The notes under the pieces: model-generated
The model's input: only the letters and a program-made list of their open reading frames with translations
What the model was told of the DNA's origin: nothing
Database searches by the model: none
Part shown: positions 34,066-42,789 of the stretch, piece after piece
Position numbering within the stretch: position 1 is the stretch's first letter
How the letters are laid out: every line of letters begins with the position of its first letter
Translations under genes and position numbers: made by a program
Assembly: GCA_002412885.1 (NCBI GenBank)
Contig: DHVX01000052.1
Coordinates: forward strand, 1-64,000
Direction of reading: 5' to 3'
Length of the DNA: 64,000 nucleotides
Source: Bacteroidales bacterium UBA5197
Lineage (GTDB): Bacteria > Bacteroidota > Bacteroidia > Bacteroidales > Lentimicrobiaceae

Positions 34066-34120
34066 GACTTGTTATTTGATTTGAAGAATCAAAAATCCTG
34101 CCAACAGCCTTTTGATTTGG

Positions 34121-34534
34121 CTATTTGGCTGGTTTTGTGGCGAGAATTACCTTGTGTTTGGTGTTGGTCATTTCATTCACCTGATTGATTGCATCAATTA
34201 AGGTAACTACATACTGAACGGGAACCGACTGATCTGCACGAAGCACAACCGATGCATCTGTTTGACCCTGAAGATTTGCGCCAAGTGTTTCAACCAGAAA
34301 TTCCGGACTCACCTGATTTTCTTCGACAAAGTAATTGTAGTTGGCATCAATATAGACAGTAAGCGATTGCTTGGCCATAGTTTTACTCGAACTTGATGGC
34401 AACAAAAGCTTTATGGCATTTGGGCTCACCAGTGTTGATGTCAACATAAAGAAGATCAGCAACAGAAACACCAGGTCCGACATGGAGGCAGTGCTGAACT
34501 GTGAGTTTATTTTATTTCGGGATTTTAAAGCCAT
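34121..34534 (-). CDS. exbD: ExbD/TolR-type biopolymer transport protein
   Basis: The product has 137 residues and one membrane segment (MSDLVFLLLIFFMLTSTLV, residues 18-36), whose Asp20 is the proton-carrying residue of the family. The periplasmic domain contains VYIDANYNYFV and ASVVLRADQSVPVQYVVTLID, typical of ExbD/TolR. It forms the proton channel with ExbB, encoded 36 bases upstream, and passes energy to TonB downstream. TolR of the Tol-Pal system cannot be excluded by sequence alone, but a TonB-type partner is adjacent. Confidence 0.9.
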   Translation of the reverse strand: MALKSRNKINSQFSTASMSDLVFLLLIFFMLTSTLVSPNAIKLLLPSSSSKTMAKQSLTVYIDANYNYFVEENQVSPEFLVETLGANLQGQTDASVVLRADQSVPVQYVVTLIDAINQVNEMTNTKHKVILATKPAK

Positions 34535-34570
34535 ACCGGAGTATTGTTTAATGAAAATTCATACATATGA

Positions 34571-35290
34571 TCAGGATGCGGGCTCATGCAACAGATCAAT
34601 AAACTCAGTAGTTCTGGCTTCAAGCAGGAAAATGACTTTTTCTACCCTGGCCACCAGTATGTTATAGCAAATGTATGCTATAATACCAACGATGAGACCA
34701 GCTACAGTTGTAATCATCGCCTGATAAATACCTCCTGATAAAAGCGCAATGTCAATATTATTACCTGCCATTGACATATCATAAAATGCCCTTACCATTC
34801 CGATTACTGTTCCAAGAAACCCGATCATTGGAGCTGCTCCTGCAATGGTAGCAAGTGCAGCAATATTTTTTTCAAGTTTTGAAACTTCCAGTTTGCCAAC
34901 ATTCTCAATGGCGGCATTAATATCGCTCAGAGGTTTGCCAATCCGGTTAACCCCTTTTTCAATCATTCTTGCAAGTGGTGAATGATTGTTTTTACAAAGT
35001 GATAATGCCGAATCAATCCTTCCATTGTGGATGAAGTCCTTAATGTTATTCATGAAATTGGGTTCATCTCTGGCAGCCCTGTTGATGACTATGTAGCGTT
35101 CAACAAAAATATAAACTGCAAACACCGACATAATTGCCAGTGGAATCATAATCCATCCGCCTTTTAACGCGAGTTCCCATATGGAAAGTTTTATCTCGCT
35201 GGCCTGTGCTGCTTCAATGGCAGCTCGGTTAAGTGTGTCGGCATAAGAGCCTAGAGGCTGGGTAATTTGTAAAAGAAATCCGAAATTCAT
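34571..35290 (-). CDS. exbB: ExbB/TolQ/MotA-family proton channel protein
   Basis: The 239-residue protein has three membrane segments at about 46-68, 138-165 and 185-212. The conserved GTVIGMVRAFYDMS block (about residue 160) and GIYQAMITTVAGLIVGIIAY line the proton path. The start MNFGFLLQITQPLGSYA carries a short extra N-terminal segment. It acts in the inner membrane with ExbD and TonB. It is the first gene of the three-gene module, so the promoter should be just upstream, in the 35291-35425 stretch. Confidence 0.92.
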   Translation of the reverse strand: MNFGFLLQITQPLGSYADTLNRAAIEAAQASEIKLSIWELALKGGWIMIPLAIMSVFAVYIFVERYIVINRAARDEPNFMNNIKDFIHNGRIDSALSLCKNNHSPLARMIEKGVNRIGKPLSDINAAIENVGKLEVSKLEKNIAALATIAGAAPMIGFLGTVIGMVRAFYDMSMAGNNIDIALLSGGIYQAMITTVAGLIVGIIAYICYNILVARVEKVIFLLEARTTEFIDLLHEPAS

Positions 35291-35425
35291 TGGAGTAGTT
35301 TTTTTTCAATGTAAAAGTAGTGGTTTAATTCAGCCCTTTAAATCCCTAAGGCATAAACTATCAACATCCTATTGTTAATATTTAACTGATAAATGTACAT
35401 TTTATTATCCGGCAAGCCAAAACTA

Positions 35426-35461
35426 AGCAGGGAAGTGCTTATTATTCTGCACTTCCCTGCT
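35426..35461 (-). terminator. strong hairpin after the 40-residue gene
   Basis: AGCAGGGAAGTGC (35426-35438) and GCACTTCCCTGCT (35449-35461) form a perfect 13-base stem with a 10-base loop. On the minus strand it is followed by TTAGTTTTGG. It lies 24 bases past the stop of the small membrane protein gene and before the exbB start, so it insulates the two. Confidence 0.7.
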
Positions 35462-35484
35462 GTAATTATCATATTGTCATGATT

Positions 35485-35607
35485 TTACATGATCATGTTC
35501 ATTACTATTTTGAGTAGAAATGAAACAACTACCAGGATGGCAAATATGATTATAAATGGTTTAAAACCAGCCATGCCGGCTTTTTCTGATTGATTTTCAG
35601 TTGACAT
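35485..35607 (-). CDS. 40-residue single-pass membrane protein
   Basis: The start MSTENQSEKAGMAGFKPF is followed by about 22 hydrophobic residues (IIIFAILVVVSFLLKIV) and MNMIM to a TAA. The polar, mildly charged head followed by one membrane helix is a common plan for real small membrane proteins. A strong hairpin terminator follows 24 bases after the stop. No family is recognised. Its place just upstream of exbB (the terminator between them) does not show a shared job. It is too short for normal ORF cut-offs, and there is no detectable promoter. Confidence 0.6.
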   Translation of the reverse strand: MSTENQSEKAGMAGFKPFIIIFAILVVVSFLLKIVMNMIM

Positions 35608-35694
35608 TTTTTCGAAATTTACGAATTTGTGATTTTTTTGAATTCAACAGGAAGTGCAGAGAGGTTAATGCACTTCCATTAAAAAAAATGAATT

Positions 35695-36021
35695 CTAAAT
35701 CCGCAAAATACAATTGCGATCCAGAATCGGGATCAGATAGCTCGAGAAATAGAATACCGGAATCTGCAAAAACAGATGTCTGGCTACAGTGTCGGCAAGA
35801 TCTTCAAAAGATGGGGGAGGGAATATTTTATTTTTATCTATGCTGATTACTAGCCTTGTAGGGCTGAAATCACGGGTTTCCGTGGAGAAAGGAAGTAATG
35901 TGAAATCTCTGAATTCAAAGCTTGTATGTGATTCAGAAATGAAATTTCCTGGCAACAAAGGTTGGGTTGCCTTTGCTGACAAGGTTAATGTGGCAAGAAG
36001 AAGTAAGTAATGAAGGAACAT
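35695..36021 (-). CDS. hypothetical exported protein
   Basis: From the ATG at 36021, 108 residues start with a clear signal peptide (MFLHYLLLLATLTLSAKA, cut before TQPLLPG). The mature part is rich in Phe, Ser and Thr and contains VISIDKNKIFPPPSFEDLAD. Starts 25 or 11 codons further upstream would put charged residues ahead of the signal. No family is recognised. The opposite strand also has open frames, and coding support is only moderate. It is divergent from the ECF sigma gene. Confidence 0.4.
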   Translation of the reverse strand: MFLHYLLLLATLTLSAKATQPLLPGNFISESHTSFEFRDFTLLPFSTETRDFSPTRLVISIDKNKIFPPPSFEDLADTVARHLFLQIPVFYFSSYLIPILDRNCILRI

Positions 36022-36327
36022 TTTAAGCCTGTTCCGATCTGACTTCAAAAACATTCTTGAGTATTTTCTTTTTGCAAAATTACTTTTAATTTTCATCTTT
36101 TTGTGCTGTCAGTCGAAAAATGTCAGGAAAATATTTCTTATTTTCGATCTGAAGTTTTTGCAATACATGCTATTTATAGCAGCAGTGCAGAGGAGGTGTC
36201 CGAATGCCGGATTCACATGATAATTCCTTTAGTAAAAAAGATAGTTTCACTATGGCGCAAGTTTTTGATTTAAATATTGTCCATATATTAGATACTTTGA
36301 AGCAAAACAAAGCCGCCTGCCAAATTT

Positions 36328-36894
36328 ATGACCGAAGCTGATCTGATAAAAGGTTTGATTGCAAGAGATTCTGATGCCTGGAAGGCATTGGTTGAACAGT
36401 ATCAGATTCTGGTATATAACGTTTGTTACGGTTTTCTGCAGAATTCACATGATGCTCAGGATCTTACTCAGGATATCTTTATTGAGGTGTTTAACAGTGC
36501 CCATAAATTCAGGGGTGATTCAAAATTGAGCACATGGTTATATCGGATTTCAACCAATCGTTCACTCAACTTTATCAGAAATAATAAGAAGTGGCGCTTC
36601 TGGAAAGAGCTTTCCGCCTTTTTCAGTGATGATGAAATTGATGGAAACCAACAATCAGAAGAGCCTTTCGTGATTGATGAAAAAATAGAGCAGCAGGAAA
36701 GAAGTCGCTTCTTGTATCAGGCCATTTCTGATCTTCCGGATAATCAAAGGATAGCTTTTACGCTTCACAAAATTGAAGATCTGCCTTATGCTGAAATTGC
36801 TGAGGTTATGAATGTTACGCTGCCTGCTGTCGAGTCGCTGATGCACAGGGCAAAAGTAAATCTCAGGAAAAGGCTCACTCCTCTGTTGAAATGA
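36328..36894 (+). CDS. ECF-type RNA polymerase sigma factor
   Basis: The 188-residue protein has region 2 (YNVCYGFLQNSHDAQDLTQD, then IFIEVFNSA, at about 30-60) and region 4 (LPDNQRIAFTLHKIEDLPYA, then EIAEVMNVTLPAVESLMHRAK, at about 128-170). Lengthy acidic linker SDDEIDGNQQSEEPF lies between. It directs RNA polymerase to a small regulon under control of the zinc-type anti-sigma factor encoded 57 bases downstream. The periplasmic sensor-like and Spy-like genes after that suggest envelope or metal stress. Candidate self-regulated promoter not identified. Confidence 0.92.
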   Translation: MTEADLIKGLIARDSDAWKALVEQYQILVYNVCYGFLQNSHDAQDLTQDIFIEVFNSAHKFRGDSKLSTWLYRISTNRSLNFIRNNKKWRFWKELSAFFSDDEIDGNQQSEEPFVIDEKIEQQERSRFLYQAISDLPDNQRIAFTLHKIEDLPYAEIAEVMNVTLPAVESLMHRAKVNLRKRLTPLLK

Positions 36895-36951
36895 ATTTAA
36901 ACAAAACACAAGTTTTTGATATTGAATGTGTCAAATTAAAAAGCAAACAAC

Positions 36952-37413
36952 ATGAACTGCAAAACCTTTGAAGAACAGATTCTTGATGGCATTGACATCA
37001 ACAAGGATCCTTCCGGCGTAAAAGCGCTTGAAGAACATCTTGCTCAGTGCAGTTCCTGCAGCGCATTTCATCAGGTTGTTCAATCCGGTTCTGAAAGTAT
37101 GGTTTCCGGGCGCAGGTCAATGAATGATCCTGAGCTCTTTGATAAAATCCAACACAAAATGATGGACCTTGAAAGAGAAGATTCATCAACCCGAAAACCA
37201 GCCGTAAAAATTGTCAGAATCGGGGCTCCTTTTTCAATGGCTGCTGCCTCGGTACTTTTGGGAATATGGCTGGGTGGACAAATACTTACTTTTACTGCTC
37301 AACCTGCTCAGGAAACTGCATCAGTCGGCACTACACCGGAGCTTTACGCACTGGATATTCACTTGAATGATGAATCATCAGAATTCATTGAGAGTTATCT
37401 TTCAGGCAACTAA
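36952..37413 (+). CDS. zinc-type anti-sigma factor
   Basis: This 153-residue protein has the anti-sigma zinc motif HLAQCSSC (His29, Cys33, Cys36; HxxxCxxC) at the N-terminus. One membrane segment (FSMAAASVLLGIWLGGQIL, about 88-108) and a short periplasmic tail follow. This is the layout of ECF-bound anti-sigma factors: the cytoplasmic zinc domain holds the sigma factor and the tail can be cut or changed by stress. The partner sigma gene lies directly upstream and the sensor-like gene 11 bases downstream, so all are one operon. Confidence 0.85.
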   Translation: MNCKTFEEQILDGIDINKDPSGVKALEEHLAQCSSCSAFHQVVQSGSESMVSGRRSMNDPELFDKIQHKMMDLEREDSSTRKPAVKIVRIGAPFSMAAASVLLGIWLGGQILTFTAQPAQETASVGTTPELYALDIHLNDESSEFIESYLSGN

Positions 37414-37424
37414 TACTTACAACA

Positions 37425-37964
37425 ATGGCAATTACAAAAAGAAATAAGATTCTCATTATAATCTTCGCCTTGCTTACGCTGATAAATGTTGGTGCTGCCG
37501 TTTCGGTGGTCACGCGGCTGAACAATCAGAGTGAGAACAGAGAGATTGATGCGGGAGGCATGGAAACACTAGGTGATTCGAAGTTTATCGGTCCCCGAAT
37601 GATGATGAATGAGCTGGGTTTCTCAGAAGAACAAGCCGAAGAACTCAAATTCTCAAAAGATTTGCTCAGGCAGAATATCCGACCTCACTTTAGTGAAATC
37701 AGGAGAATGAATCAGCTCTTAATAGACGAAGTACTTAAAGCTGAACCAGATACCATTGTTATCAAAACATTGTGTGAAGAAATCGGACAAAATCACGCAC
37801 AAATGCGATTTTATTCGGCCATGCATTTAATTGATATGAGAACTATTGCCACTCCTGATCAGTATGCTAAACTCGAAGGCTTTTTCAGGGAAATGATAAT
37901 GCGCGGCGATGGTTTAAAAGGAGATGGGCCCAGACACAGACACCGACGTGGACAAAATAATTAA
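37425..37964 (+). CDS. periplasmic metal-sensor-like membrane-anchored protein (CnrX/CpxP superfamily)
   Basis: The 179-residue protein has an N-terminal membrane segment (ILIIIFALLTLINVGAAVSVV, residues 9-29). It is mostly helical after that, with MMMNELGFSEEQAEELKFSK resembling the LTxxQ-type helix of CpxP/CnrX proteins. The C-terminus is basic with several His and Arg (RHRHRRGQNN). CnrX-like proteins sense metals and relay to an anti-sigma factor, which fits its place after the sigma/anti-sigma pair. Metal ligands cannot be assigned. Function is inference from position and helix pattern. Confidence 0.65.
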   Translation: MAITKRNKILIIIFALLTLINVGAAVSVVTRLNNQSENREIDAGGMETLGDSKFIGPRMMMNELGFSEEQAEELKFSKDLLRQNIRPHFSEIRRMNQLLIDEVLKAEPDTIVIKTLCEEIGQNHAQMRFYSAMHLIDMRTIATPDQYAKLEGFFREMIMRGDGLKGDGPRHRHRRGQNN

Positions 37965-37998
37965 TCAAATAAACAATCACTCTTAAAACTTTACAACT

Positions 37999-38535
37999 AT
38001 GAAGAACTTGAATTTCAAAACATTGGCAATTGCTTCAGGATTTGTATTCCTGATGATTATCCCGGCTTTCATTTCGGCCCAGCCCTATGGCAGGGGAGAA
38101 GGCAGAGGCGACAGAGCCGGAAACGGCCCAGCCTACGCCGAACGAGGTGTGGATTCCAGAATTCCTTCCTTAACTGATGACCAGAAAGCCGGAATTGAAA
38201 AGCTGAGGGCTGATCATTTGCGTAAAGCCAACCTTATGCGTGCAGAACTCGGCGAAAAACATGCCCGCCTAAATACACTGAGACTTGCTGAAAATCAGGA
38301 TGCAAAAGAAATAGATCGCACAATTGATGATATTTCTAAGCTGAAAGGCGATCTTATGAAAGCCAGAGAAGCACACAAAAGAGATGTTCGGGCTTTACTG
38401 AATGATGAGCAAAAAGCAGTTTTTGATGCCCGTCAGGGTAGAGGTTATCGCGATGGCAAAGGCAACAAAGCAGGTCGTTCCGGAAGAGGTGATTATGGCC
38501 GTGGCCCTGGAAGAGGAGATTGTCTGAGATACTAA
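37999..38535 (+). CDS. Spy/CpxP-like periplasmic protein
   Basis: The 178-residue protein has a signal peptide (LAIASGFVFLMIIPAFISA, cut before QPYG). Two LTxxQ-like motifs follow, LTDDQKAGIEKLRAD at about 53 and LLNDEQKAVFDAR at about 132, separated by charged helices. Such pairs define the Spy/CpxP fold of ATP-independent chaperones. The tail is Gly- and Arg-rich (GRGDYGRGPGRGDCLRY). It is probably the effector end of the stress operon. A terminator follows at 38602. Confidence 0.72.
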   Translation: MKNLNFKTLAIASGFVFLMIIPAFISAQPYGRGEGRGDRAGNGPAYAERGVDSRIPSLTDDQKAGIEKLRADHLRKANLMRAELGEKHARLNTLRLAENQDAKEIDRTIDDISKLKGDLMKAREAHKRDVRALLNDEQKAVFDARQGRGYRDGKGNKAGRSGRGDYGRGPGRGDCLRY

Positions 38536-38601
38536 TCCGGATAAAGGATCTTCAAAAAAACAAATCCGGCTTTTGAGCTAAACATCTGAAAAACTGAAGT
38601 G

Positions 38602-38629
38602 AAAGGCGTCCTTACGGCGCCTTTTTTTT
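38602..38629 (+). terminator. intrinsic terminator of the sigma/Spy-like operon
   Basis: AAGGCGTCC, TTA, then CGGCGCCTT forms a short GC-rich stem followed by eight T residues. It closes the plus-strand operon, and the minus-strand MbnP-like gene ends at 38628, so it lies between converging transcripts. Confidence 0.75.
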
Positions 38630-39443
38630 ATTCAATACTGAATGCATCTCTTCCATTAAGTGCTGCTATATGCATGGCTTCCTGCTTCTGCATAATGGCA
38701 CCTCCAAATGTATTATGGTCATAGATTACCGGTGTTTCGAACCAGCTTTCGATGTGCATGATCAGATTGATTAAATTATCTTTATTTTCTTCAATACTGA
38801 ATCTTTCGCCCGAAGGCCTCACTGTAAAATTATTATGAATGAACCCGGTAATATCTGAAACCTGACCGCTGTTGTTGGCATAAATCTGACCAATTCCAAG
38901 ATGAAAATTGAAAGGCCTGCGCACCTCCTGAAGGTCTTTCCACCATCCGTTAAGCATCAGATAATGAAATCCTCCGCCAAGAACTTCCGGCCACGCCATG
39001 TTGACTTCGGGTGGATTAACGAACATAAACGACTGGTTTCGGGCTTGTGTAAATCCGAAAGTGAAAGTAAGACTGTCATACAATCCTGTGGGGATATCGT
39101 TTCCCACAATCCAATCAAAGGTGGTCGGAATATTGGTGTCAATGTAATGAATATCATTCCACTGAGCCGGTTGTATTGTTCTTCCATCGCTGTGGTGAAG
39201 CTTCAGATCAGAAATAAAGTACATCACCTCAGTGACTTCATAATTATTTCCGGCAGCATTGGTATAAATCATCTGGTTGAAAATCAAGCTGTTATTATCG
39301 ACCCTATGATTGAACTTTATTTTCAGCTTATTCGTTGTTTCTGCCGGTTTCTTCTCGGTACAGGAAGTTAGTCCTGACATAAATACAGCAAGTACGAAGA
39401 AGACTATTCTTTTTAAAAGTGCAATATTTATTTGTTGTTTCAT
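38628..39443 (-). CDS. MbnP-family copper-associated lipoprotein
   Basis: This 271-residue protein has a lipoprotein signal (FVLAVFMSGLTSC, acylated Cys28). It then has LKIKFNHRVDNNSLIFNQM and VMYFISDLKLHHSDG, the standard MbnP start, a FGFTQARNQSFMF segment, a conserved Trp-rich part (MAWPEVLGGGFHYLMLNGWW) and FNFHLGIG with a His. MbnP proteins act with TonB receptors and, in methanotrophs, handle copper taken up as methanobactin. It follows the TonB receptor directly (start overlapping its stop by one base), so both form one uptake unit. Copper as the substrate is inference. Confidence 0.82.
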   Translation of the reverse strand: MKQQINIALLKRIVFFVLAVFMSGLTSCTEKKPAETTNKLKIKFNHRVDNNSLIFNQMIYTNAAGNNYEVTEVMYFISDLKLHHSDGRTIQPAQWNDIHYIDTNIPTTFDWIVGNDIPTGLYDSLTFTFGFTQARNQSFMFVNPPEVNMAWPEVLGGGFHYLMLNGWWKDLQEVRRPFNFHLGIGQIYANNSGQVSDITGFIHNNFTVRPSGERFSIEENKDNLINLIMHIESWFETPVIYDHNTFGGAIMQKQEAMHIAALNGRDAFSIE

Positions 39444-41587
39444 TAAAATTCAATTTTCAGGTTGATAAAGAGTGTTCTTCCCGGTTCGTAAAGTTTTTCA
39501 GTGCTTCCCAAAACCCTTCTGTTCAAATGATCGTAATAGGCATTATTGAAAATATTGTTTGCTCCGGCTGCAATGCTTATTTGTTTGATTGGCGTGTATG
39601 TCACGAAAAAGTCAGAAATCAGATAAGCCGGAGTTGACTCTTCATACGCAGCCAGCGACACATGATTCTGATCTGCAACTGCCCTTAATGACAGGACAGG
39701 TTTGATTTTAAGTCTTACAAACTGATGAGAAAGTGACAACATAGCCTCAAAAGCAGGAATTTCGGGTATGGGATCATTCTTTATCATTTCAGTTCCTGAA
39801 ATCTGATTGTTTTCAAATGTTATTCGCTCAATTTCAGGGAAATAAGCATAAGTGTAACCGGCCGAAAACGATAAGCCAGACTGAGTGGAGAGTGTAAAAT
39901 CTGCACTTGCTTCAAATCCCATCAAAACAGCTTTGTCGATATTATTGAATTGCTTTACGCCCGGGGCTCCCTGACTCACAGGCCTTGCAACCGCAGGAGG
40001 AACGAGCGTGCCCGTAATGTAATTGCTGATTTGCGACCTGAAAAGATTAACTGAAAAGTTAAGCCTTCCGGGATTGCTGGTTAGCATCAGATCAGTCTGA
40101 AAGTTAGTTTCTGGTTTTAGGTCGGGATTGCCCAGATAGTCGTAACGATCGTAGCCGGTAGCCAGGAATTTGATGTATCGTTCCTGCATGTCACCCGACC
40201 TTTGTCCACGGGCAATGCCTATACTTATGGTAGTTTTTTCACTTAACTTATAAGAAGAATTGACTGCCACGCTGATCAGGAACTGATCAACAGGTTTGCT
40301 TTCGAACCATGTATTTTCATTCCTCAGAATCAGCAATGTGTCGTTTGAACTTGCCTGATTCAAGTCGAGCCTTAAAACAGAAGATACCTCAAATTGTTTA
40401 TGTCCCCATTCAACACCTGAAAATACACCAGAATTGTTTATGACTGATTCTTTCCAAAGGTTAAATGCCTTGCCGGATGTATATAATTGACCATCCATTT
40501 CCATGATCATCAGCATGTTGCGGGTTCCATCTTTTTTTGTTATTCTGTAATCCGCACCATGAGAATATTTGAATTTATCACAAGCATGAGTGAAAGCAAT
40601 CCGTCCGCCTGAAGTACTGGTGTTAACCGAAGCAACGGCCTGCATGAGTCCGGTGTTTGGAGGAACAATCTGGTTGTATTGCGGCCTGAAACTATTATCC
40701 ATTAAATGAAAAACACGGGTATGATATGCTGATAATGACAGTATCTGATCTGGTTTTTTGGGATTGGAATAATCGTAATATCCGGAGAAAATATGTGTAT
40801 TGTCTTCAATTTCATCCATAGGCAATGCAGGAAAGAGAACATCCCTTCCGAAAGATCCTTTATACGAGAAACCAGTCAGCGCTGATTTCCCGGCCTTAAA
40901 GCCGATATCTGCCGAGATATCTTTTTTTTGATAAGAAGATTTCCATTCTCTTTCTTTGCCATCGGTATAATTTCCATAATTTTTAATCCCTCCGCTAACC
41001 CTGATAAACGATCTTTCATTGGATTGGGAAATGGAAAGATGTTGTTTAATGCCGTTTCTGTTGGCATCATAACCGGTTATGGATTTCACACCGAACCCTT
41101 TTTTAAAGGCCTTTTCCCCGGGACGGGTTTTAATTCTTATACTGGCAGAAGGGGAGGGGCCATACCGCAGGAGATACGGACCTTTAACTATCTCAATCTG
41201 TTGAATCAGCTCTGGCTCAACATGCGACATAACAGGATCCATGCGGTTTGGGCATCCGCCTTCTATGTGGATTCCGTCATCCAGGAATACATTGATTTGT
41301 GAATATCTGTAACCTCTTACAATGGGATCGATGGCGTACCCACCCTTGCGGATTCCGCTTACATTGCTTTCTCTTCTTAGTATTTCGCCGAGATCGTTGA
41401 TAGGAATCAACTCAATTTGTGAAGCATTTATTCTGGAAAGTGGTAAGTTTTTCTGAAGCGGACTCTCAATTACTTCAAAAACCGGTAGCCGAAAGACTGA
41501 ATCTGTGGTCTGGGCAATGGAAATTAAGGAAATAAGAATAAGTCCCAAAGGCAGTAACAACTCCTTCACCATGTATTTTTTGCTCAT
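39443..41587 (-). CDS. TonB-dependent receptor, copper-type (OprC-like)
   Basis: From the ATG at 41587 the 714-residue receptor has a signal peptide (LLPLGLILISLISIAQ). The plug at about 35-160 includes NDLGEILRRESNVSGIRKGG, VRGYRYSQINVFLDDGI, VEPELIQQIEIVKGP. A beta-barrel follows and ends in a Phe. The plug holds GGCPNRMDP with Cys112 and Met116 (CxxxM), and an outer loop holds HLM at 294-296 (HxM). CxxxM plus HxM are the copper ligands known for Pseudomonas OprC. With MbnP next to it, uptake of copper or a copper complex fits. A start at 41674 is open but lacks a signal peptide. Confidence 0.85.
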   Translation of the reverse strand: MSKKYMVKELLLPLGLILISLISIAQTTDSVFRLPVFEVIESPLQKNLPLSRINASQIELIPINDLGEILRRESNVSGIRKGGYAIDPIVRGYRYSQINVFLDDGIHIEGGCPNRMDPVMSHVEPELIQQIEIVKGPYLLRYGPSPSASIRIKTRPGEKAFKKGFGVKSITGYDANRNGIKQHLSISQSNERSFIRVSGGIKNYGNYTDGKEREWKSSYQKKDISADIGFKAGKSALTGFSYKGSFGRDVLFPALPMDEIEDNTHIFSGYYDYSNPKKPDQILSLSAYHTRVFHLMDNSFRPQYNQIVPPNTGLMQAVASVNTSTSGGRIAFTHACDKFKYSHGADYRITKKDGTRNMLMIMEMDGQLYTSGKAFNLWKESVINNSGVFSGVEWGHKQFEVSSVLRLDLNQASSNDTLLILRNENTWFESKPVDQFLISVAVNSSYKLSEKTTISIGIARGQRSGDMQERYIKFLATGYDRYDYLGNPDLKPETNFQTDLMLTSNPGRLNFSVNLFRSQISNYITGTLVPPAVARPVSQGAPGVKQFNNIDKAVLMGFEASADFTLSTQSGLSFSAGYTYAYFPEIERITFENNQISGTEMIKNDPIPEIPAFEAMLSLSHQFVRLKIKPVLSLRAVADQNHVSLAAYEESTPAYLISDFFVTYTPIKQISIAAGANNIFNNAYYDHLNRRVLGSTEKLYEPGRTLFINLKIEF

Positions 41588-41715
41588 AATCAGGATATTT
41601 AACACTCTTGAACATGATATACTTTTATTTTCTGCACAAGAGTTATGCCATACCATAAAGAATAAAAATAACAAAAGTGAATTTCAGGAAACAGATTAAG
41701 GTTCCCGCTTAAAAC

Positions 41716-42789
41716 TCAAATCTCATAGATGATTCCACCGCAATTATCTGTTTTTGCGCCGGTAACTTCTGAAAGGCAATTGGGTAATCCTTTAAACCTT
41801 AATACGCCGAGGAAAGCAAAAATAAGAGCCTCTTTGTAATCAATAATCTGAGTGTCAGGCACAATAATGCTGCAGTTGGATAAATCCCTGATATTTTTCA
41901 TCAAAAAATCATTGTGTACTCCTCCTCCGGTGAAGAGAACTTTTGCTGATGAGGATGATGGAATTGCTTTGCTGATGGCATCCGCAATATGAATGGTGAG
42001 GGTGTTGAGCACTCCGCTGATGTCATAATGATACTTGTTGCAACGAGGTAAGATAAATTCTTCAACCCATTCCCTTCCAAGAGATTTTGGAGGCAACTTG
42101 CTGTAGAACTCAAGATTGTTAAGGCTTTCCAGTAAAGGAGCAATGATTTTTCCTGAAGCGGCAATCTGACCGGATTTGTCAAAATCCATTCCGAGTTTTT
42201 GCGCATAGTGATTTAACACAAAGTTTACTGCACAAATATCCCAGGCCTTTCTTTTCTGATCCATTTCAAGTGAGATGTTCGAAAATCCACCGATATTCAC
42301 ACAGGCATCAAACTCACCGAAAAGGAATCGGTCGCCGATTGGCACCAATGGTGCACCCTGACCGCCAAGGGCAACATCAAGTGAGCGGAAATCACAAACT
42401 GTTCTGATCTTTGTTTTTGCCGCAATATGAGCTCCACTTCCAATTTGTGTTGTGAATCCATCTGCAGGTCTGTGAAAAATAGTGTGACCGTGACTTGCAA
42501 TCAACAATGGTTTTGCATCATTCCTGCTCATAAACTTTTGACATTCAACACCTATCCATTCTCCGTAAATGGCATGGATACTGAAGAATTTCATAGCATC
42601 TGCTGAGATTGCGTGCGTAAGTATTTCAGCAATTTCCGTTGGGTAAGGAATGGTCTCGGCACTATCGATTGAATAGGAAACCCGGTTGCTACTGAAATCA
42701 AAAGTGCAAAGGGCAATGTCGAGCCCGTCAAGAGAGGTTCCTGACATTATTCCTATTGCCTGAATACGGTCTTTAGTTTCAGAGAGCAT
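41716..42789 (-). CDS. anmK: anhydro-N-acetylmuramic acid kinase
   Basis: The 357-residue sugar kinase (ASKHA fold) begins with GIMSGTSLDGLDIALCTF (ATP-binding loop 1, residues 13-30). It has ASHGHTIFHRP, DFRSLDVALGGQGAPLVPIG and a second ATP block FTGGGVHNDFL. It phosphorylates 1,6-anhydro-MurNAc during cell-wall recycling, opening the anhydro ring to give MurNAc 6-phosphate. It overlaps the end of murF by 11 bases, which couples a recycling step to a wall-synthesis gene. Length is normal for the family. Confidence 0.94.
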   Translation of the reverse strand: MLSETKDRIQAIGIMSGTSLDGLDIALCTFDFSSNRVSYSIDSAETIPYPTEIAEILTHAISADAMKFFSIHAIYGEWIGVECQKFMSRNDAKPLLIASHGHTIFHRPADGFTTQIGSGAHIAAKTKIRTVCDFRSLDVALGGQGAPLVPIGDRFLFGEFDACVNIGGFSNISLEMDQKRKAWDICAVNFVLNHYAQKLGMDFDKSGQIAASGKIIAPLLESLNNLEFYSKLPPKSLGREWVEEFILPRCNKYHYDISGVLNTLTIHIADAISKAIPSSSSAKVLFTGGGVHNDFLMKNIRDLSNCSIIVPDTQIIDYKEALIFAFLGVLRFKGLPNCLSEVTGAKTDNCGGIIYEI

